Origin: VAXT01 sp035318925
GTDB taxonomy: Bacteria > Actinomycetota > Thermoleophilia > Gaiellales > Gaiellaceae
Assembly (NCBI GenBank): GCA_035318925.1
Contig: DATHDS010000025.1
Coordinates: 1 to 64,000 of the forward strand
Length of the DNA stretch: 64,000 bases
Reading direction: 5' to 3'
Shown here in pieces: positions 8,374-16,721 of the stretch; position 1 is the first letter of the stretch, and every line of letters begins with the position of its first letter. Below the pieces are notes generated by a model, which saw nothing but the letters and a program-made list of their open reading frames with translations, was not told the origin of the DNA and did not search any database. A program made the translations under genes and the position numbers.

Positions 8374-9255
8374 ATGCGCTCGGTGACGACGGCGGACGGC
8401 CGCACCCTCAACGTCAATGAGGGCGGAGATCCGAACGGGGTCCCCGTCCTCGTTTTCGGCGGCACTCCCAGCTCGAACCTTCTCTACGAGCCGCATCTCC
8501 GTGATGCGGAGGAAAAGGGAATCCGCCTCGTCTCCTACGCTCGACCCGGCTACGGCGGCTCGACGCGCAACGAGGGCCGCACCGTCGCCGACTGCGCAGC
8601 AGACGTCGCCGCGGTTTGTGACGCGCTCGGCGTCGAGCGGTTCTGCGTGCGGGGAATCTCGGGCGGCGGGCCGCACACGCTCGCAGCGGCGGCGCTGCTC
8701 CCGGATCGGGTGGTCGCCGCAGCAGCGCTCGCGCCGGCTGCGCCGTTCGACGCCGAGGGCCTCGACTTCTTCGCGGGAATGGGCGAGCAGAACGTCGAGG
8801 ACTTCCGTGCCGTCCTCGAGGGCGAGGAAGCGCACCTGGCGGTGCTCGAACGGGAACGGGAGGAGCTGCTCGCGATATCGCCGGAGCAGCTCGTCGAGGT
8901 GTGGGAGACGCTGCTCGGCCCGGCGGACCGCGAGGTGGTACGGACGGGCCGGATCGCCGCATTCGTACTCGAGTCCGCGCTGGCTGGCATAGGGGAAAGC
9001 CTCTGGGGCTGGTTCGACGACGGAGTCGCGTTCACCAAACCGTGGGGATTCGATCTCGCCTCGATCCGCGTGCCAGTGTTGCACTGGCAAGGCGAGCAGG
9101 ACAAGTTCGTCCCCTCCGGACACGGCGTGTGGCTCTCCCAGCACATCCCGGGCGTCGATGCGCGCCTAACCCCGGAGGACGGCCATCTCACGCTCAGCGA
9201 GCGCCGCATTCCGGAAGTCCACGACTGGCTTCTGGAACGGTGGTCTCGCGGCTAG
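8374..9255 (+). CDS. Alpha/beta hydrolase
   Basis: The 293-residue protein shows the alpha/beta-hydrolase order: a strand VLVFGGTPSS, the nucleophile elbow GISGGGPH (Ser near residue 96), an acid in the GEQDKFVP region and the histidine in PEDGHLTL near residue 271. It lacks a signal peptide and is probably cytoplasmic. Substrate is unknown; esterase, epoxide hydrolase-like and peptidase activities are all possible, and GISGGGPH resembles poorly characterised actinobacterial hydrolases. It starts 7 bp after the M23 gene, so the two may be co-transcribed. Confidence 0.8.
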   Translation: MRSVTTADGRTLNVNEGGDPNGVPVLVFGGTPSSNLLYEPHLRDAEEKGIRLVSYARPGYGGSTRNEGRTVADCAADVAAVCDALGVERFCVRGISGGGPHTLAAAALLPDRVVAAAALAPAAPFDAEGLDFFAGMGEQNVEDFRAVLEGEEAHLAVLEREREELLAISPEQLVEVWETLLGPADREVVRTGRIAAFVLESALAGIGESLWGWFDDGVAFTKPWGFDLASIRVPVLHWQGEQDKFVPSGHGVWLSQHIPGVDARLTPEDGHLTLSERRIPEVHDWLLERWSRG

Positions 9256-9268
9256 CAGGTCGCTACGT

Positions 9269-10687
9269 CTACCCGCGGCGCGCGCGCCGCGGAAAAACAC
9301 CCTCCACGTCCTTGACGGTGTCACGCCTGGGGTCGACCCACGCCCGGTCGCGGCCCGGACCGCCCAGGACGCGGTCGCTCCGGCCGTCGCGCGCGTAGAT
9401 GCGGTCGTTTCCTGCATCGCCCCAGATCTCGTCGGTACCGCCGCCGCCGTGGAGAGCATCGCCGCCCTTTCCACCCACGATGACGTCGTTCCCGCCGCGA
9501 CCGAAGACGACGTCGTTCCCGGGGCCTGCGCTCACGAGATCGTCACCGTCCGTCCCGCGGATCGTGTCGGGGCCGTCGGTCCCCTCGTAGATGCACCGTT
9601 GCGCCGTTCCCGCGGTCCCGCCGCCTCGCGCGGGGCGGAAGACAACGCCGCCTTCGTCGACGCCGGGCGTGGACGTGAGCTGGGCGGTCGCGCCTCCCCC
9701 GACCACGAAGGCATAGAGGTCGGCGTTGCCCAGCGAGATTCCCGATCCGTAGCGCCACGACCAGTAGTGGGCGGGCCCCCACTCGTAGACGATCGTCATA
9801 CCGTCCGGAGCCCACTGCGGCGCGTGGGCGACCGCGTCCATCGTCGACGGCGGCGCATACCTCCCGGTGAGTCTCCCCGAGCGATCGAAGATGACGCCGC
9901 CGCCGACGGCGAGCCGGGTCCCGTCCGGCGACCAGCTGAGGCCGTCTTCGAGGCTCAGCAGGCTGCTTTCGGGGCGGACGATCGTCTGCACCACCGTCCC
10001 CTCGGGCGTGATCAGAAGAACGTCGCGGCCGAACACCGCCGCGATCAGGTCTCCCCTCGGCGACCACGCGACGTCGCGGCTGCTCTGCGAGCCGCGAGTG
10101 ATCGTCCAGAGCAGTTGCCCTTCAGCCGAGAAGAGGGACAGGTCGCCCTCGAGGCTGACGGCAAGCCGGTCACCGTTCGGAGACCAGTCCATTCTGCCCG
10201 GAAACCTTCGCGAGAGCTGGCGCTCCCTCCGCGCTGCCACGTCGAGGACCCAGAGGCCGAAGCGCCGGTAGGCGGTGTGCGGCCCGTCGAAATAGACATA
10301 GCGCGAGAATGCGATGCGGGCTCTGCTGGGCGACCAGCTCGGCGAGCCATCCTGCTCGTTCCTGCGCGGTGAGCTCGCCGCTCGAAAGTCGGTTGCGCCG
10401 GCGTGGGCGATGCGGATCGGCCCGATGTTCGACTTCTCCATGACCACCGCGAGCTCGCTTCCGTCCGGAGCCCAATCCATGCCGCCGTAGTCGCCGAGGC
10501 CGGCCAGTCTGAAGCCGCCACCGCCGGCATCGCCGCCTCGGGCGACGCACAGGGCGGTGCGATTCGAGAGGTTCCGAATCGTCACGGAATACGCGAAATC
10601 CGGAAGGCCCGGCGGCGAAGCCGGACGGGCGAGGGCGGCACTCCCAAGAGCTGCTACTCCGAGGGCGACCAGGACTACGATCCGCAT
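9269..10687 (-). CDS. Secreted WD40-like (PD40) beta-propeller with RTX calcium-binding tail
   Basis: The protein has 472 residues. A signal peptide (VLVALGVAALGSAALA) is followed by TolB-like PD40 blades with repeated WSPDG/WAPDG motifs (about residues 40-350). The tail (about 365-450) is a run of roughly nine RTX-type nonapeptides (GTDGDDLVSAGPGNDVVFG and similar), which form a calcium-stabilised beta-roll outside the cell. No enzyme motif was found. A cell-surface or secreted binding role is likely. It is co-directional with the other PD40 gene upstream (77-bp gap). Fusion of a propeller to an RTX tail is a less usual architecture. Confidence 0.8.
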   Translation of the reverse strand: MRIVVLVALGVAALGSAALARPASPPGLPDFAYSVTIRNLSNRTALCVARGGDAGGGGFRLAGLGDYGGMDWAPDGSELAVVMEKSNIGPIRIAHAGATDFRAASSPRRNEQDGSPSWSPSRARIAFSRYVYFDGPHTAYRRFGLWVLDVAARRERQLSRRFPGRMDWSPNGDRLAVSLEGDLSLFSAEGQLLWTITRGSQSSRDVAWSPRGDLIAAVFGRDVLLITPEGTVVQTIVRPESSLLSLEDGLSWSPDGTRLAVGGGVIFDRSGRLTGRYAPPSTMDAVAHAPQWAPDGMTIVYEWGPAHYWSWRYGSGISLGNADLYAFVVGGGATAQLTSTPGVDEGGVVFRPARGGGTAGTAQRCIYEGTDGPDTIRGTDGDDLVSAGPGNDVVFGRGGNDVIVGGKGGDALHGGGGTDEIWGDAGNDRIYARDGRSDRVLGGPGRDRAWVDPRRDTVKDVEGVFPRRARRG

Positions 10688-10764
10688 CGAGCGGGAGGCT
10701 AGTCAGACGAAGTTCGAGATCTGTTCGGCCCCTGTATGAAAAACGTCAGGCCGTCGGGGCGCTG

Positions 10765-12543
10765 TCAGCCGCTCGGGCTCTTGGCCGGCGCTGACCTGCC
10801 CCACGAGGGGCGGCCGTACATGCCGGTAGCGAGCAGCTGCGGCCTGCCGCCGTCGGCGGCCAGGACCCACAAGCCCGAACTCGCATCGCCCGAAGCGCCT
10901 TCTGTCGACGCGGGCGAATCGGAGACGAATGCCAGCTGCTTCCCGTCCGGCGACCACGCCGCAGCCGACGAATCGAACGAAACGGAATCTGCCCCCTCGT
11001 CGTCGAACGGGATCCAATTGCCGTCGGACGGCCAGGAGGGCTCCTCGCTGGCGGCGTACGCGTCCTCCTCCTCGAAGGTGATCGGACGAGCGTCGCTCCC
11101 GTCGGGCCGGACGGTCATCAAGATTCTGGAGCTGTCGTCGTCCGCGCAGCCGTCCTTTGCGGGACAGGAGCTGCGCTCGGCGAAGAGCCGCTTCCCGTCC
11201 GAAGACCACGCGGGCGAAGAGGCGTTCCGCAGGACGAGCTGCGGATGACCGCCGTCAGGCGTGATCGTGTACACGCTCGTGCCCCCGACTGCAGCGCGCT
11301 CGACTGCGAGCAGGCTTCCGTCGGGCGACCACGCGGGCTGCGCCATCTTCGCCGTCCCCGGGATCTTGCGTGTGTTGCCACTACCAGCATCGATCAGGTA
11401 GATCGCGTTCCGGCCGCGTGCGGCGATCAGCCCATGGCGGCTTGCCAGAGGGGTGGCAGCGGACGCGATCCGCGGAGCCACCTGCCCCTTGGTCTTCTCC
11501 GAAGCTGTGGACGCCGCAGGAGTGCGCGCGATCGCGACGGGTCCGGCGCTCGGCTTCGGCTCCGGCCGGGAGCTCGGCTTCGGCGCCGCCTGGGAGCTCA
11601 GCTTCGGCGCCGGCTGCAACGTCCCCCAGGAAGGCTGGCCGTAGCTCCCTTTGCTGACCAGGTGCAGCTTGCTCCCGTCGGCGTTCATCGCCCACAGATC
11701 CATCGGCATGTCGCCGCCGCAGCCGCCGACCTCGCTGTCCGGCATGGGCCTGCTCGCGAGGAATGCCAACTGCTTTCCGTCCGGAGACCAGGTCAGCGAG
11801 GAGGTCGGGTTCGGGCGCGAGAGCGGAGTCGTCCGCTGTCCGGTGGCGAGATCCAGGACGACGATCTGCTGCCCGTAGTGCTTTGCCGTGTCGACCGTGT
11901 CAAAGGCAAGCTTCGACGCATCCGGAGACCAGGCGAGATTCCACCCGCTGTCGGCAATCGTCCGGACACCGCCTTTCTCGCCCTTCGGGCTCACGAGCTT
12001 GACCGCGCCCTTCCCGCCGACAAAGGCGATCCACTTCCCGTCGGGCGACCATACGGGCTCGGTTGCGCCGTCGGGGTCGCTCCCCTGGAGGAACGTGACC
12101 TGGTGTGCATCGCTTCCGTCGGTCAGGACGGTGACCAGAATCCTGCCGCCATCGAGTTGTGAATCGCACGGGTACGGAGCGCCGCACCCGTCTCGATCGA
12201 CCACGAGTCGCTTGCCGTCCGGCGACCAGGATGGAGACGAGGCGTTCCGCAACACGAGTCGCCGCTCGCTGCCGTCGGGCCTGATCGTGTAGACGCTGCT
12301 GCCGCTCTCGTCCCAACTTTCGACCGCGAGCCGGCTCCCGTCAGGCGACCACGTCGGTTCGCCCATGCCAACGGTTCCCGGCACTTTCCACGCCTTCGTA
12401 CGCTGGGCGTCGATCAAGTAAATGGCGTCCGCGCCGCGTGCCGCGATGAGCCCGTTTCGGGGAGAGGCCGAGCTGCCCGCGGTCGCGCCGGAGACGACCG
12501 CCAAGAGAGGCAAGGTCGCGAGCAGTGCCAGCCAGACCCTCAC
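10765..12543 (-). CDS. Secreted PD40 beta-propeller protein with internal duplication
   Basis: This protein of about 590 residues has a signal peptide (WLALLATLPLLAVVSGATA) and two related propeller halves. Each half opens with nearly the same phrase, GLIAARG..AIYLID, and continues with WSPDG blades. The halves are joined by a linker rich in Pro, Lys and Ser (about residues 315-370). TolB-like propellers usually bind proteins or sugars; no catalytic motif is visible. The frame is open further upstream (to 12594). The GTG at 12543 is preferred because GGAAGGAG lies 6 bp before it; the ATG at 12549 is possible but would abut that motif. Confidence 0.75.
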   Translation of the reverse strand: MRVWLALLATLPLLAVVSGATAGSSASPRNGLIAARGADAIYLIDAQRTKAWKVPGTVGMGEPTWSPDGSRLAVESWDESGSSVYTIRPDGSERRLVLRNASSPSWSPDGKRLVVDRDGCGAPYPCDSQLDGGRILVTVLTDGSDAHQVTFLQGSDPDGATEPVWSPDGKWIAFVGGKGAVKLVSPKGEKGGVRTIADSGWNLAWSPDASKLAFDTVDTAKHYGQQIVVLDLATGQRTTPLSRPNPTSSLTWSPDGKQLAFLASRPMPDSEVGGCGGDMPMDLWAMNADGSKLHLVSKGSYGQPSWGTLQPAPKLSSQAAPKPSSRPEPKPSAGPVAIARTPAASTASEKTKGQVAPRIASAATPLASRHGLIAARGRNAIYLIDAGSGNTRKIPGTAKMAQPAWSPDGSLLAVERAAVGGTSVYTITPDGGHPQLVLRNASSPAWSSDGKRLFAERSSCPAKDGCADDDSSRILMTVRPDGSDARPITFEEEDAYAASEEPSWPSDGNWIPFDDEGADSVSFDSSAAAWSPDGKQLAFVSDSPASTEGASGDASSGLWVLAADGGRPQLLATGMYGRPSWGRSAPAKSPSG

Positions 12544-12618
12544 TCTCATCTCCTTCCGCGGACAGCGTTTCCCAAACCACGCGAAGAGTGACAAGCGAAT
12601 GTCACGACGGTGTAACGA

Positions 12619-13392
12619 TTAGCGGCCGGTGAAGCGGGGCTTGCGCTTCTCGACGAATGCGGACATGCCCTCTTTTGCGTCCTCGCTCGCGAAGAGGTCG
12701 CCGAAGCCGTCGCCCTCGGCCTGGAGGTTCTCGGCATGGTCACCCTGGAGCGCGCGGTTGACCGCCGCCTTCGCAGCGGCGAGTGCGATTGGCCCCTTCG
12801 CCGCCAGGGTCCGCGCCGTCTCCATCGTCTTCTCCATCAGCTCGGCCGGCTCGAAGACCGCGGTCACGAGGTGGATCCGAAGAGCTTCGGCGGCATCCAC
12901 GGCCCGGCCGGTGAGGATCAGGTCCTTCGCGACGCCGAGCCCGCAGACCCGCGCGAGTCGCTGCGTCCCGCCCCAGCCGGGAATGATCCCGAGGTTGATC
13001 TCGGGCTGGCCGAGCTTCGCCGTCGACGCCGCGTAGCGGATGTCGCACGCGAGCGCGAGCTCGCACCCGCCGCCGAGCGCGAGCCCGTTCACGGCCGCGA
13101 TCGAAGGCTGCGGGCCCGTCTCGAGGAGCCGGCCCACCTCGTGGCCCAGCTCGCCCCACTCCTTCGCCTCGGCCGGGCCGAGCCCGCTCATGTACTTGAT
13201 GTCGGCACCCGCGCCGAAGGCACGCTCGCCCGCACCGGTGAGCACGACGACGCGCACGCCGGCGTCGTCGCGGAGCTCGAGCAGCCGGTCGCGCAACTCG
13301 GTGAGAGTGGAGACGTCGAGCGCGTTCAGCGCCTCCGGGCGGTTGATCGTGAGTACGGCGACCCCGTCCTCGCGTGCGAGGTCGAGGGCTAT
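12619..13392 (-). CDS. Enoyl-CoA hydratase/isomerase with apparent ATA start
   Basis: This is a crotonase-fold enzyme hydrating trans-2-enoyl-CoA in beta-oxidation. Both catalytic glutamates are visible (GGGCELALACD and GQPEINLG), as is the oxyanion-hole segment GAGADIKYM. The conserved N-terminal strand GVAVLTINRPEALNAL lies upstream of the first TTG in frame (13296), so a TTG start would remove about 32 conserved residues. No ATG, GTG or TTG occurs in frame for several hundred bases upstream, inside the preceding gene. An ATA at 13392 overlaps the upstream stop as ATAG and gives 257 residues, the normal family length. The start is inferred; the family is certain. Confidence 0.8.
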   Translation of the reverse strand: MALDLAREDGVAVLTINRPEALNALDVSTLTELRDRLLELRDDAGVRVVVLTGAGERAFGAGADIKYMSGLGPAEAKEWGELGHEVGRLLETGPQPSIAAVNGLALGGGCELALACDIRYAASTAKLGQPEINLGIIPGWGGTQRLARVCGLGVAKDLILTGRAVDAAEALRIHLVTAVFEPAELMEKTMETARTLAAKGPIALAAAKAAVNRALQGDHAENLQAEGDGFGDLFASEDAKEGMSAFVEKRKPRFTGR

Positions 13393-13787
13393 GGGACGGG
13401 GACCTTCTGCTTCAGGAAGTCGACGATCTCGCTCGTCGGCGCCCCCGGCGTGAAGATTCCGGCAACGCCCTGGCTCGTCAGCTCGGCGGCATCCTCGTCG
13501 GGGATCGTCCCACCGACGACGACGAGCACGTCCTCGGCCCCGTTCGCCTTGAGGCCCTCGAGGATGCGCGGAACGAGCGTCATGTGCGCGCCCGAGAGGA
13601 TCGAGATCCCGACGGCGTCGGCGTCCTCCTGGATCGCGGTCTCGACGATCTGCTCGGGCGTCTGGTGTAGACCCGTGTAGATGACCTCCATCCCGGCATC
13701 GCGCAGCGCCCGCGCGATGATCTTCGCCCCCCGGTCGTGCCCATCAAGTCCGGGCTTCGCGATGACGACACGTATCTTTGCAGCCAC
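13389..13787 (-). CDS. Methylmalonyl-CoA mutase B12-binding subunit
   Basis: The 132-residue stand-alone cobalamin-binding domain carries DxHxxG as DGHDRG at residues 15-20; His17 would be the lower cobalt ligand. It also has the GTIPDEDAAEL and SGAHMTLVPRI segments of the family. It pairs with the separate catalytic subunit at 17323-18993 to interconvert methylmalonyl-CoA and succinyl-CoA. Such split mutases are known in archaea and some bacteria. It overlaps the following enoyl-CoA hydratase gene by 4 bp. The PduO-type adenosyltransferase at 50230 could supply its cofactor. Confidence 0.9.
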   Translation of the reverse strand: MAAKIRVVIAKPGLDGHDRGAKIIARALRDAGMEVIYTGLHQTPEQIVETAIQEDADAVGISILSGAHMTLVPRILEGLKANGAEDVLVVVGGTIPDEDAAELTSQGVAGIFTPGAPTSEIVDFLKQKVPVP

Positions 13788-13843
13788 AAAGCCCAGTCTA
13801 GGGAAGATCGCGCCCAGGTCGAACGTCTGGTAATGGGGAAATC

Positions 13844-14578
13844 GTGTCTATGAAGCTGACCGTCGTCGGGTGCTCGCCCGCGTGGCCAAATCCTGGCGGC
13901 GCCCAGTCTGGCTACCTGCTGGACGGCCCCGGCCGGCTGCTGCTCGACTGCGGGCCAGGCGTCCTCGCCCGGCTGCGTTCGAACGGGAGCAACGGGTGGC
14001 CGAAGGTGGACGCGATCGCGATCACCCATTTCCACCTCGACCACTGGGGCGACCTCGTGCCCTGGGTCTGGGGCACGATGTGGGGCCTCGGCCAGGACCA
14101 TGAGAAGCCCGAGCTCTGGCTCCCGCCCGGCGGCCGCGAGGAGCTCGCGGCCTTCGGCACGCGCTTCGGGACATCCGACATGTTCGTCCGCGTGTTCGAG
14201 CCGAAGGAGTACGCGGAGGGCGTCCCGTTCGAGGCGGCCGGCCTCGAGCTGACGGCGCGCCGGCTTCCGCACTACACGGTGCAGACGTACGGCTTCCGCG
14301 TCTCGAACAGCGACCGCACTCTTGCCTACTCGGGCGACTCCGGTCCGAGCGAGCGTCTGGCCGAGCTGGCCGAGGACGTCGACCTCTTCCTCTGCGAGGC
14401 AACCCTCGAGCGCGGCGAGCTCGACGGCGAGCCGCGCGGCCACCTCTCGGCCGAAGAAGCGGTCGCAGCGTTCGAGGCCTCTGGCGCGAAGCGCTTGCTC
14501 CTGACCCACCGGCCGAAGGAGCTCCCGCTCGATGACGGGGTCGAGCAGGCCCACGACGGCTTGGAGCTCGAGGTCTAA
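13844..14578 (+). CDS. MBL-fold metal-dependent hydrolase (RNase Z-like)
   Basis: The 244-residue protein contains the metallo-beta-lactamase motif THFHLDHWGD near residue 62, the later aspartate in YSGDSGPS, and a terminal histidine in LLTHRPKE, together forming a two-metal site. It belongs to the RNase Z/arylsulfatase/phosphodiesterase-like part of the superfamily, but lacks the extended exosite of a typical tRNase Z, so substrate is uncertain. The GTG at 13844 follows GGGGA by a suitable distance; the ATG at 13850 is an alternative. Its stop codon overlaps, tail to tail, that of the convergent gene at 14575 by 4 bp. Confidence 0.8.
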   Translation: MSMKLTVVGCSPAWPNPGGAQSGYLLDGPGRLLLDCGPGVLARLRSNGSNGWPKVDAIAITHFHLDHWGDLVPWVWGTMWGLGQDHEKPELWLPPGGREELAAFGTRFGTSDMFVRVFEPKEYAEGVPFEAAGLELTARRLPHYTVQTYGFRVSNSDRTLAYSGDSGPSERLAELAEDVDLFLCEATLERGELDGEPRGHLSAEEAVAAFEASGAKRLLLTHRPKELPLDDGVEQAHDGLELEV

Positions 14579-15303
14579 GACAGTAAGGCGCGGTCGGCGC
14601 GGCGCCGGCGGTACCAGTGCACGGTTGCAATCCCGACCGGGATCAACACGATCAGACTCAGGAGCCCGGCGGGCACGAGCAACCAGGCTTTGCCCTCCTT
14701 GAACGTGCCGACACTCTTGGTTCCGCTCACCTGCGACCGGGAGACCGATCCCACCGCGGCACCGGTCGGAACGGACTGCCAGTAATCGACGACCCAGTGC
14801 CGCTGCTTCCCCGCTCCCAGTGGGTGCAGCCCAATCAGGTAGTCCCCCGGCGGGTCGCGAGAGCCTTTGGCCGGCGAGAGCGAGACCGAAACGCCCACGC
14901 CCTCGGTGTCCTCGTACTCAAGCCTGAATTTCGCCTGCCCGACCGGATATGGAGAAACCGGCAGGTTGCCCGCGTCCCAGCCCTTGCGCGTGAACCCTGC
15001 ACGGAGCTCGGCCGAGGCGAGGTCCCAGGAGCGATCGACTTCCTTGCGAGCGACGGCACTGTGGACGAATCTCGATGCGACCTCGAGCATCCTCCTCTCG
15101 TCCCGATTCTTCAGCCGAACCGGCTTGGGCGAGGCGTTGTCGATGTGCGCCGGGATGTTCGAGGGGCCCTGCGCTTTGTACGTCACGTTCCATCTCAGCC
15201 CCGACGCGAATCCGACGACAATCGCACCGGCGACCAGGATCACCATGGCCGTGAGCCACGCCAGGCGTCGTCGCCAGCGGTACGACGCGAGGATGCCTTT
15301 CAT
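14575..15303 (-). CDS. Membrane-anchored paralog 4 of the tandem cluster (two TM segments)
   Basis: The 242-residue protein has a basic start (SYRWRRRLAW), an N-terminal membrane segment (about 15-33) and an extracytoplasmic domain of about 160 residues. A second membrane segment (about 210-230) is followed by a basic tail (HWYRRRRADR). The domain shares ARK-V-RSW, LRAGFT--GW--G-LP, a PAKGS-like segment and HWVVDYW with the next three genes, spaced as in NTF2-like folds such as Mce-associated proteins; that fold is inferred, not proven. It is closest to the neighbour at 15313, sharing both membrane segments. Function unknown. Confidence 0.65.
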   Translation of the reverse strand: MKGILASYRWRRRLAWLTAMVILVAGAIVVGFASGLRWNVTYKAQGPSNIPAHIDNASPKPVRLKNRDERRMLEVASRFVHSAVARKEVDRSWDLASAELRAGFTRKGWDAGNLPVSPYPVGQAKFRLEYEDTEGVGVSVSLSPAKGSRDPPGDYLIGLHPLGAGKQRHWVVDYWQSVPTGAAVGSVSRSQVSGTKSVGTFKEGKAWLLVPAGLLSLIVLIPVGIATVHWYRRRRADRALLS

Positions 15304-15312
15304 CCTTCTAGT

Positions 15313-16062
15313 CTAGGAACGAAGGAGGGCGCGTTCGGCGCGGCGCCCGCGGTACCAGTTCGCGGTGCCGATCCCGAGGGGAACGAGGACGATCAGGCTG
15401 AGCAGGCCGACCGGCAGGAGGAGCCAGGCGGCGCTCTCGCTGGAGTTCAGGCCCGGCGGCGGCGTCACGGACGCTCCGAGCACGGTCCCACCCCCGGCTC
15501 CGCCGCTGCCCAGCGACTCCTGAACGCCGCTCGTCGGCGCGGCCTGCCAGTTATCGACGACCCAGTGCCGCTTGTGCGCCGATCCGAGCAGATGCAGCCC
15601 GATCATGAACACCTGCGCCCGCTGGTGGGAGGCCTTCGTCGGCAGAAGCGCGATCGTGTAGCCCACCCCCTCGACGTCCGAGTACTGGAGCTTCCAGCGC
15701 GCTTGCTGAACGGGGAAGCCGACGACGGGCATCTGCCCCGAGTCCCACTGCTGGCGCGTGAACCCGGCTCGGAGCTCCGGCGCAACGAGTTCCCACGACT
15801 GATCGACGTGCTTTCGGGCGACGGCGGTGTAGACGAACTTGTAGACGACCTTGAGCGACGACGCCTTGTCGTGACTCCTGAGCCGCACCGGCTTGGGCGG
15901 CTTGTTGTCGACGTGGGCCCGGACATTCGACGGCGGCACCGGTTTCGGAGTCGTGTTGGGCCACTCGACGACGAGCGCGACCGCACCGGCGACGGCGAGC
16001 GCTGAGGCGCTGATCCACGCGATGCGCCGGCGCCAGCGGTACGACGCGAGTAGGCGCTTCAC
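15313..16062 (-). CDS. Membrane-anchored paralog 3 of the tandem cluster (two TM segments)
   Basis: The 249-residue protein has the same plan as its neighbour: SYRWRRRIAW, a membrane segment, an extracytoplasmic domain with ARKHVDQSWEL, LRAGFTRQQWDSG and HWVVDNW, a glycine-rich stretch (about 190-200), and a C-terminal membrane segment with tail NWYRGRRAER. It starts 4 bp after the end of 16067 and ends 9 bp before the start of 14575-15303, so the genes are surely co-transcribed. The N-terminal 12 residues of the two proteins are almost identical, which points to a recent duplication. Function unknown. Confidence 0.65.
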   Translation of the reverse strand: MKRLLASYRWRRRIAWISASALAVAGAVALVVEWPNTTPKPVPPSNVRAHVDNKPPKPVRLRSHDKASSLKVVYKFVYTAVARKHVDQSWELVAPELRAGFTRQQWDSGQMPVVGFPVQQARWKLQYSDVEGVGYTIALLPTKASHQRAQVFMIGLHLLGSAHKRHWVVDNWQAAPTSGVQESLGSGGAGGGTVLGASVTPPPGLNSSESAAWLLLPVGLLSLIVLVPLGIGTANWYRGRRAERALLRS

Positions 16063-16066
16063 GACG

Positions 16067-16666
16067 CTACTTAGGAGTGGGGACTCGGGGGCCGGCGACC
16101 GGCGAGAAGTAATCGACGAGCCAGTGCGCGTTTGCGCCTCTTCCGAACTTCTTCAGGGCGATCTGGGCGGTGATCGGCTGCTGCTTCGACCCCTTCGTAG
16201 GGATCATGACGACGTTGACTTGAGCTTCCCTCGCGTGCACGAAATTCGTGTTCTTCCAGTTGTACTTGACGAGCTTGGCGGTCGGAAAGTACGGAAGATT
16301 CGGCAGCGTTCCGGTCTTCCACTGCTTCAGCGTGTACCCGCTTCTCACGGCGGAATCCGAGATCTCGTAGGACCGGGCCAGGTTCTTGCGCGCGAGCGCG
16401 GTGAACATGAACTCACGGGCGACCTTCCACGCCGCCGGCGGGAATGGAATCTTCTTCGACGGTACCTGCGCGGACGGGATCGGCGGGTTCGCCGGCCCCA
16501 CCCGCTCATTGGGAGTGGCCTGAGGGCCGTTGGAGGAGCCGTTGTTGGAGTACGTGATGATGACGGCCACGATGCCGGCGATCAACACGAGCGCCGAGAT
16601 CCACGGGAGCAGCGTCTTGAGCCGCCTCGAGTTGACGAGTCGCTTAGGTCTCTCCATCACGGCCAT
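16067..16666 (-). CDS. Membrane-anchored paralog 2 of the tandem cluster (one TM segment)
   Basis: The 199-residue protein has one N-terminal membrane segment (about 20-40), a low-complexity Asn/Pro/Ser linker (to about residue 70), and the shared extracytoplasmic domain. The domain carries ARKNLARSYEI, VRSGYTLKQWKTGTLPNL, VNVVMIPTKGSK and AHWLVDYFSP. It lacks the C-terminal membrane segment of paralogs 3 and 4 and is nearest to paralog 1 at 16722. An NTF2-like fold is suspected. It would sit on the outer face of the membrane. No ligand or partner can be named. Confidence 0.65.
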   Translation of the reverse strand: MAVMERPKRLVNSRRLKTLLPWISALVLIAGIVAVIITYSNNGSSNGPQATPNERVGPANPPIPSAQVPSKKIPFPPAAWKVAREFMFTALARKNLARSYEISDSAVRSGYTLKQWKTGTLPNLPYFPTAKLVKYNWKNTNFVHAREAQVNVVMIPTKGSKQQPITAQIALKKFGRGANAHWLVDYFSPVAGPRVPTPK

Positions 16667-16721
16667 CGTTCTTAAGACGGTAGCAGGCGGTTTCAGTTAG
16701 CAGACGGAACGTTTCTGGCTC

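Noticed and set aside
14572..14580. Tail-to-tail overlap of two stop codons (CTAA)
   Set aside because: Short convergent overlaps are common in compact genomes and also occur here at 49505-49508 and 53336-53345; not informative alone.
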